64,000 nucleotides of DNA from Rhynchosporium graminicola. Taxonomy: Eukaryota; Ascomycota; Leotiomycetes; Helotiales; Ploettnerulaceae. The DNA is taken from NCBI GenBank assembly GCA_900074885.1, contig FJUW01000010.1:558001-622000 (forward strand), written 5' to 3'. The position numbers and the translations under genes are program-made. The notes beneath the pieces were generated by a model. That model ran no database searches. It saw nothing but the letters and a program-made list of their open reading frames with translations, and was not told where the DNA came from. The first letter of the stretch is position 1. Each line of letters starts with the position of its first letter. Shown here one piece after another: positions 61,203 to 64,000 of the stretch.

Positions 61203-64000
61203 ATGAATCCAGAGCCCAAATCCATTTTCACATCCAAGAAGGACTTCACAGCTACACAGCCAAACCGCGATCGGGTATCTCCTCTGACGAACCTGGCCCT
61301 TTCTTTCGCGACATCTACACTCAATCCAAGTGTCAAGGAGGAGACTCAGCAGGTCGGCCCAGAAGCAGACCCGTCGATACCTGGTCGGAGAGTTTCCCTC
61401 GGGGAAGCAGCTCCAGCCAGAGGTCGACTGCTATCCGGTACCGTCGCTGAGGCGAGTGTGGAAGTGAACGTCCACGACGGAACACTCCCTGCCATTCTAC
61501 CCAATATCGCAGCCTCCCGTCGAATATCATACCCCCCATCTCATCGCACAACTCTCTTTCCACCAGCACCACCACATGCCTCGAAACATCCAAGGGGAGG
61601 GTCAAGGCCAGCTTCAACAGAGCCGCCGCAGAAGAGGAATCAACCTGCATACATAAAAACACGGCATCATACCCTTGACTCAGAGAGTCTGCAAAGTACG
61701 ATTTCTACCCCATCAGACTCTCCACCTTCACCTCTTTTCTTTTCGTCGCATCAGTCCAAGAAACGGCCGTACCTTCCTCCAAAGTTATCTAGTTCAGACA
61801 CTGCTTCGACAATGTTGAATAAGACTAGAGATGAAAGTGGACGGGTGACGACGTTAAAGATTGCCCGAGGTAGCCTCAGTACTTCCAGCCCACCTCGCGC
61901 ATCGAGTACACCTGGGGTTTTGGCTTCAGCTGAATGCAAAGATGTGACGCGAAGCTCCGTTGTTAAGTTAAAGCACTCGGTTGGCATGCAGACTTTGGAA
62001 AGCGTAGGCGTTGTGGAGCTCCTCGAACAAGATGAAAGACCTACATTTATACTAGATTTGGCCGATCCGAGCAACTTCACGCCAGGGAGCCCATTGCAAT
62101 TATTATTTTCAAATGCGGCACTGAAGGCTCATGGACCGGTTCTAGACATGTAGGTGACCGGGAAAGCCAGCATTTCTTTTTGTGGATGTGTCGAGGAATT
62201 CTTGAGACATGTATTATATTTCTCCCGCACTCTCTGGATATAGCCGTCACTGACGCTCTCGATACCTAGGGTTGTGGGACAAGCAGATTTGGATAGTCCT
62301 GGGGTTGCTGTGATAAACGATTTTCCAGAATTCAAAGCATGGGCATTAAGTTTTGTTAAGAACGGTGAAAGCCTAGACGTTTGCCTTCCCTCAATGAAGT
62401 ACGCAGGGTTTACGTGGAATTGTAGCACTCTGAGAAAGCGATTGCGACTCATCAGTGGCAGCAGCAACACCAGTATAGTCGCGATACCACCAGGAAGCAA
62501 TTCTAATGGAGCTCCAAGCAGTTCATCAACTGTGAGCGAGAGGTTACGCGGAACAATAACCACCCGTCTTGCTCAATCACCTTTAGTTCGATCGACCGAG
62601 CCCGGGGATTACTTTGGCGATGCTGCTTCAATCACTAGGTCCCCAATAAGCTTTCCATCACAGCACGACATTTCCGATCTAGTTTCGCCAAGCGCAGAGC
62701 TGGAGAATGGACCTCCAAAACAGGCCATGCTTGCTCACCAAAGCGAAGCTTTGACGAACGAGCTGATGCGGAGTCGATATCCGGACAACCCTTGCTTTGA
62801 CTGGACAAGAATCCCTCTGTCTGCTGCTCTTCCCAAGCATGTACAGTTTGCCCGATCCATTGACTGGGCTTCCACTGCTCTTGGTCCCATGGAGGACTGG
62901 TCGTTTGATTTGCGTGCGATGTGTAACCTGTATGAATTCTCTATCAAGGCTTCGAGCTGCCATTGCGATTTTCTTTACCTCCGTACATCAGCACTTGCTA
63001 ATACACTATGATTGCAGAATCATGGGAAGCCCGCACCCGGCCGCGATGTAGTAAGTGGTTTCCGAGTTCTCATTGTTGATCTGAGTCCAAGATCTATTAA
63101 CATTCCTCGGGAATCTGGAAAACCCAATTTGAGATCCAGAATATCTTGAGATCGTAAGGGAATGCTAACTTCTAGCTCTTCCGCAGCTGGGGTGACGAAT
63201 ACATTGCAATTTACAATGAGGTGATTTTGTTGAGCAAAGATCTGGGTGTGGGAGCTGATGTGAGCAGGCTTATATTCTCTTGGCAGGCCAAAAGCATCCC
63301 CAATTGATGGTAAGACATATCGCTGTCCCAGAGCCGTGGGCATGTGTAATAGCAAGGCTGATACCAGTCCGTAGGGACAAAGTTATAAAGTAGCGTGGGC
63401 AGAGATATGGTCAGAAATTGAAGGCGTGTTTGACAATGGAAGATACTCTGGCCAATCGACAATGAAAGACGATGACTGCCTCTTTTTAAAACGGAACGGT
63501 TATCTGGAAGAGTCCTACTTTTCCTGGTCAATCGTTCCTCTCATTGGCGACGATGGCTCGGTTGTGGGACTTTACAATCCTGCGTTTGAGAAGACTCGAC
63601 GGAAGATTGCCGAAAGGCGGATGTTGACTTTAAGAGAGGTTGGGGAGAAAACTGCCAATGCTCGGGAAGTCAAGAGCTTCTGGGGACAAGTTCTGAAGGG
63701 GCTCGAGTACAATGGTATGAATTGATTCGATGTACACAACATCCACCACTAACAGAATGCAGAGTACGATGTGCCATTTGCTTTTCTTTACTCGGTCAGT
63801 GAAGAGAGCGACAATGACTTGGGCTCAATGCACTCTGGATCTCTTGCCCAAACACCGCTGTGTACTCTCGAAGGCACATTAGGCGTTCCTCCCGATCACA
63901 GGGCAGTGGCAAGTCCGCTCGATTTGAAAGCTAGTGACGAGAGCTTTGCCCCCTATTTGCGAGAGTCTATGAGGTACAACAAGACAATCTTGTTGACTAC
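61203..64000 (+). CDS. PAS/GAF sensor protein, probable hybrid histidine kinase (partial, 3' end off window)
   Basis: Seven exons are traced (61203-62149, 62270-62929, 63018-63050, 63187-63220, 63268-63309, 63375-63714, 63763 to beyond 64000), all in phase. The first 300 residues are Ser/Pro-rich. A sensor region then begins TFILDLADPSNFTPGSPLQL, followed by FDWTRIPLSAALPKHVQFAR, SIDWASTALGPMEDWSFDLR, LIMGSPHPAAMYWGDEYIAI, YILLAGQKHPQLMGQSYKVA, GQSTMKDDDCLFLKRNGYLE and GLYNPAFEKTRRKIAERRML, and a GAF-like part opens (YDVPFAFLYSVSEESDND). This N-terminal arrangement is that of ascomycete hybrid histidine kinases; the kinase and receiver domains would lie outside the window and are not seen. 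Exons of 33, 34 and 42 nt are unusually small. Expected role: sensing in a His-Asp phosphorelay. Confidence 0.85.

Overview
This is a gene-dense nuclear segment of a filamentous ascomycete, most likely a leotiomycete (Helotiales-like). The evidence is short spliceosomal introns (mostly 45-110 nt) with GTAHGT-type donors and CTAAC/CTAAT branch sites, gene spacing of roughly 0.3-1.5 kb on both strands, and protein content typical of Pezizomycotina. No bacterial-type operons, rRNA, confident tRNA or CRISPR were seen. I rebuilt exon structures by hand; in every model called as an intact complete gene the joined exons keep frame from start to stop.

Layout. 0.7-3.2 kb: a DUF3807 protein and an ANCHR-like (ZFYVE19-type) abscission-checkpoint protein. 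4-11.3 kb: an LMBD1-type membrane transporter, divergent from CFT1, the large mRNA 3'-end cleavage factor subunit. 12.2-15.6 kb: Pal1 morphology protein and Usb1 U6 snRNA phosphodiesterase. 15.9-18.5 kb: a decayed zone with unassigned ORF relics and a carboxylesterase pseudogene carrying a SINE-like insertion. 19.1-26.4 kb: ERO1, CKS1 and a tandem-bromodomain RSC subunit. 27.9-34.1 kb: the ribosome-associated Hsp70 Ssb with 14 introns, an F-box-like protein and mitochondrial ribosome recycling factor. 34.1-41 kb: an RG-rich mitochondrial protein, the APC/C subunit Cdc26 and TAF2. 41.7-48.8 kb: a SAS4-domain protein, an IQ-motif (IQM-like) protein and a choline/ethanolamine phosphotransferase. 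49.9-58.8 kb: a GPI-anchored DUF7707 protein, a YPT35-like PX protein, a DsbA-like thioredoxin-fold protein, a Cys-rich single-pass membrane protein and a secreted pectin methylesterase. 61.2 kb to the end: the N-terminal half of a PAS/GAF sensor protein, probably a hybrid histidine kinase, running off the window after a microsatellite-rich 5' region.

Most genes are independent housekeeping genes (RNA processing, transcription, cell cycle, protein folding, mitochondrial translation, lipid synthesis) rather than a pathway cluster. Right of about 48.8 kb the content turns more accessory: secreted or surface proteins, a plant-cell-wall enzyme and a sensor kinase, with longer intergenic regions. 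I did not find a clear undescribed multi-gene system. The most unusual items are the 1,071-nt repeat-bearing intron in SSB, the interrupted esterase pseudogene, the run of five different short tandem repeats upstream of the sensor kinase, and a tRNA-like folded element near 49.55 kb.
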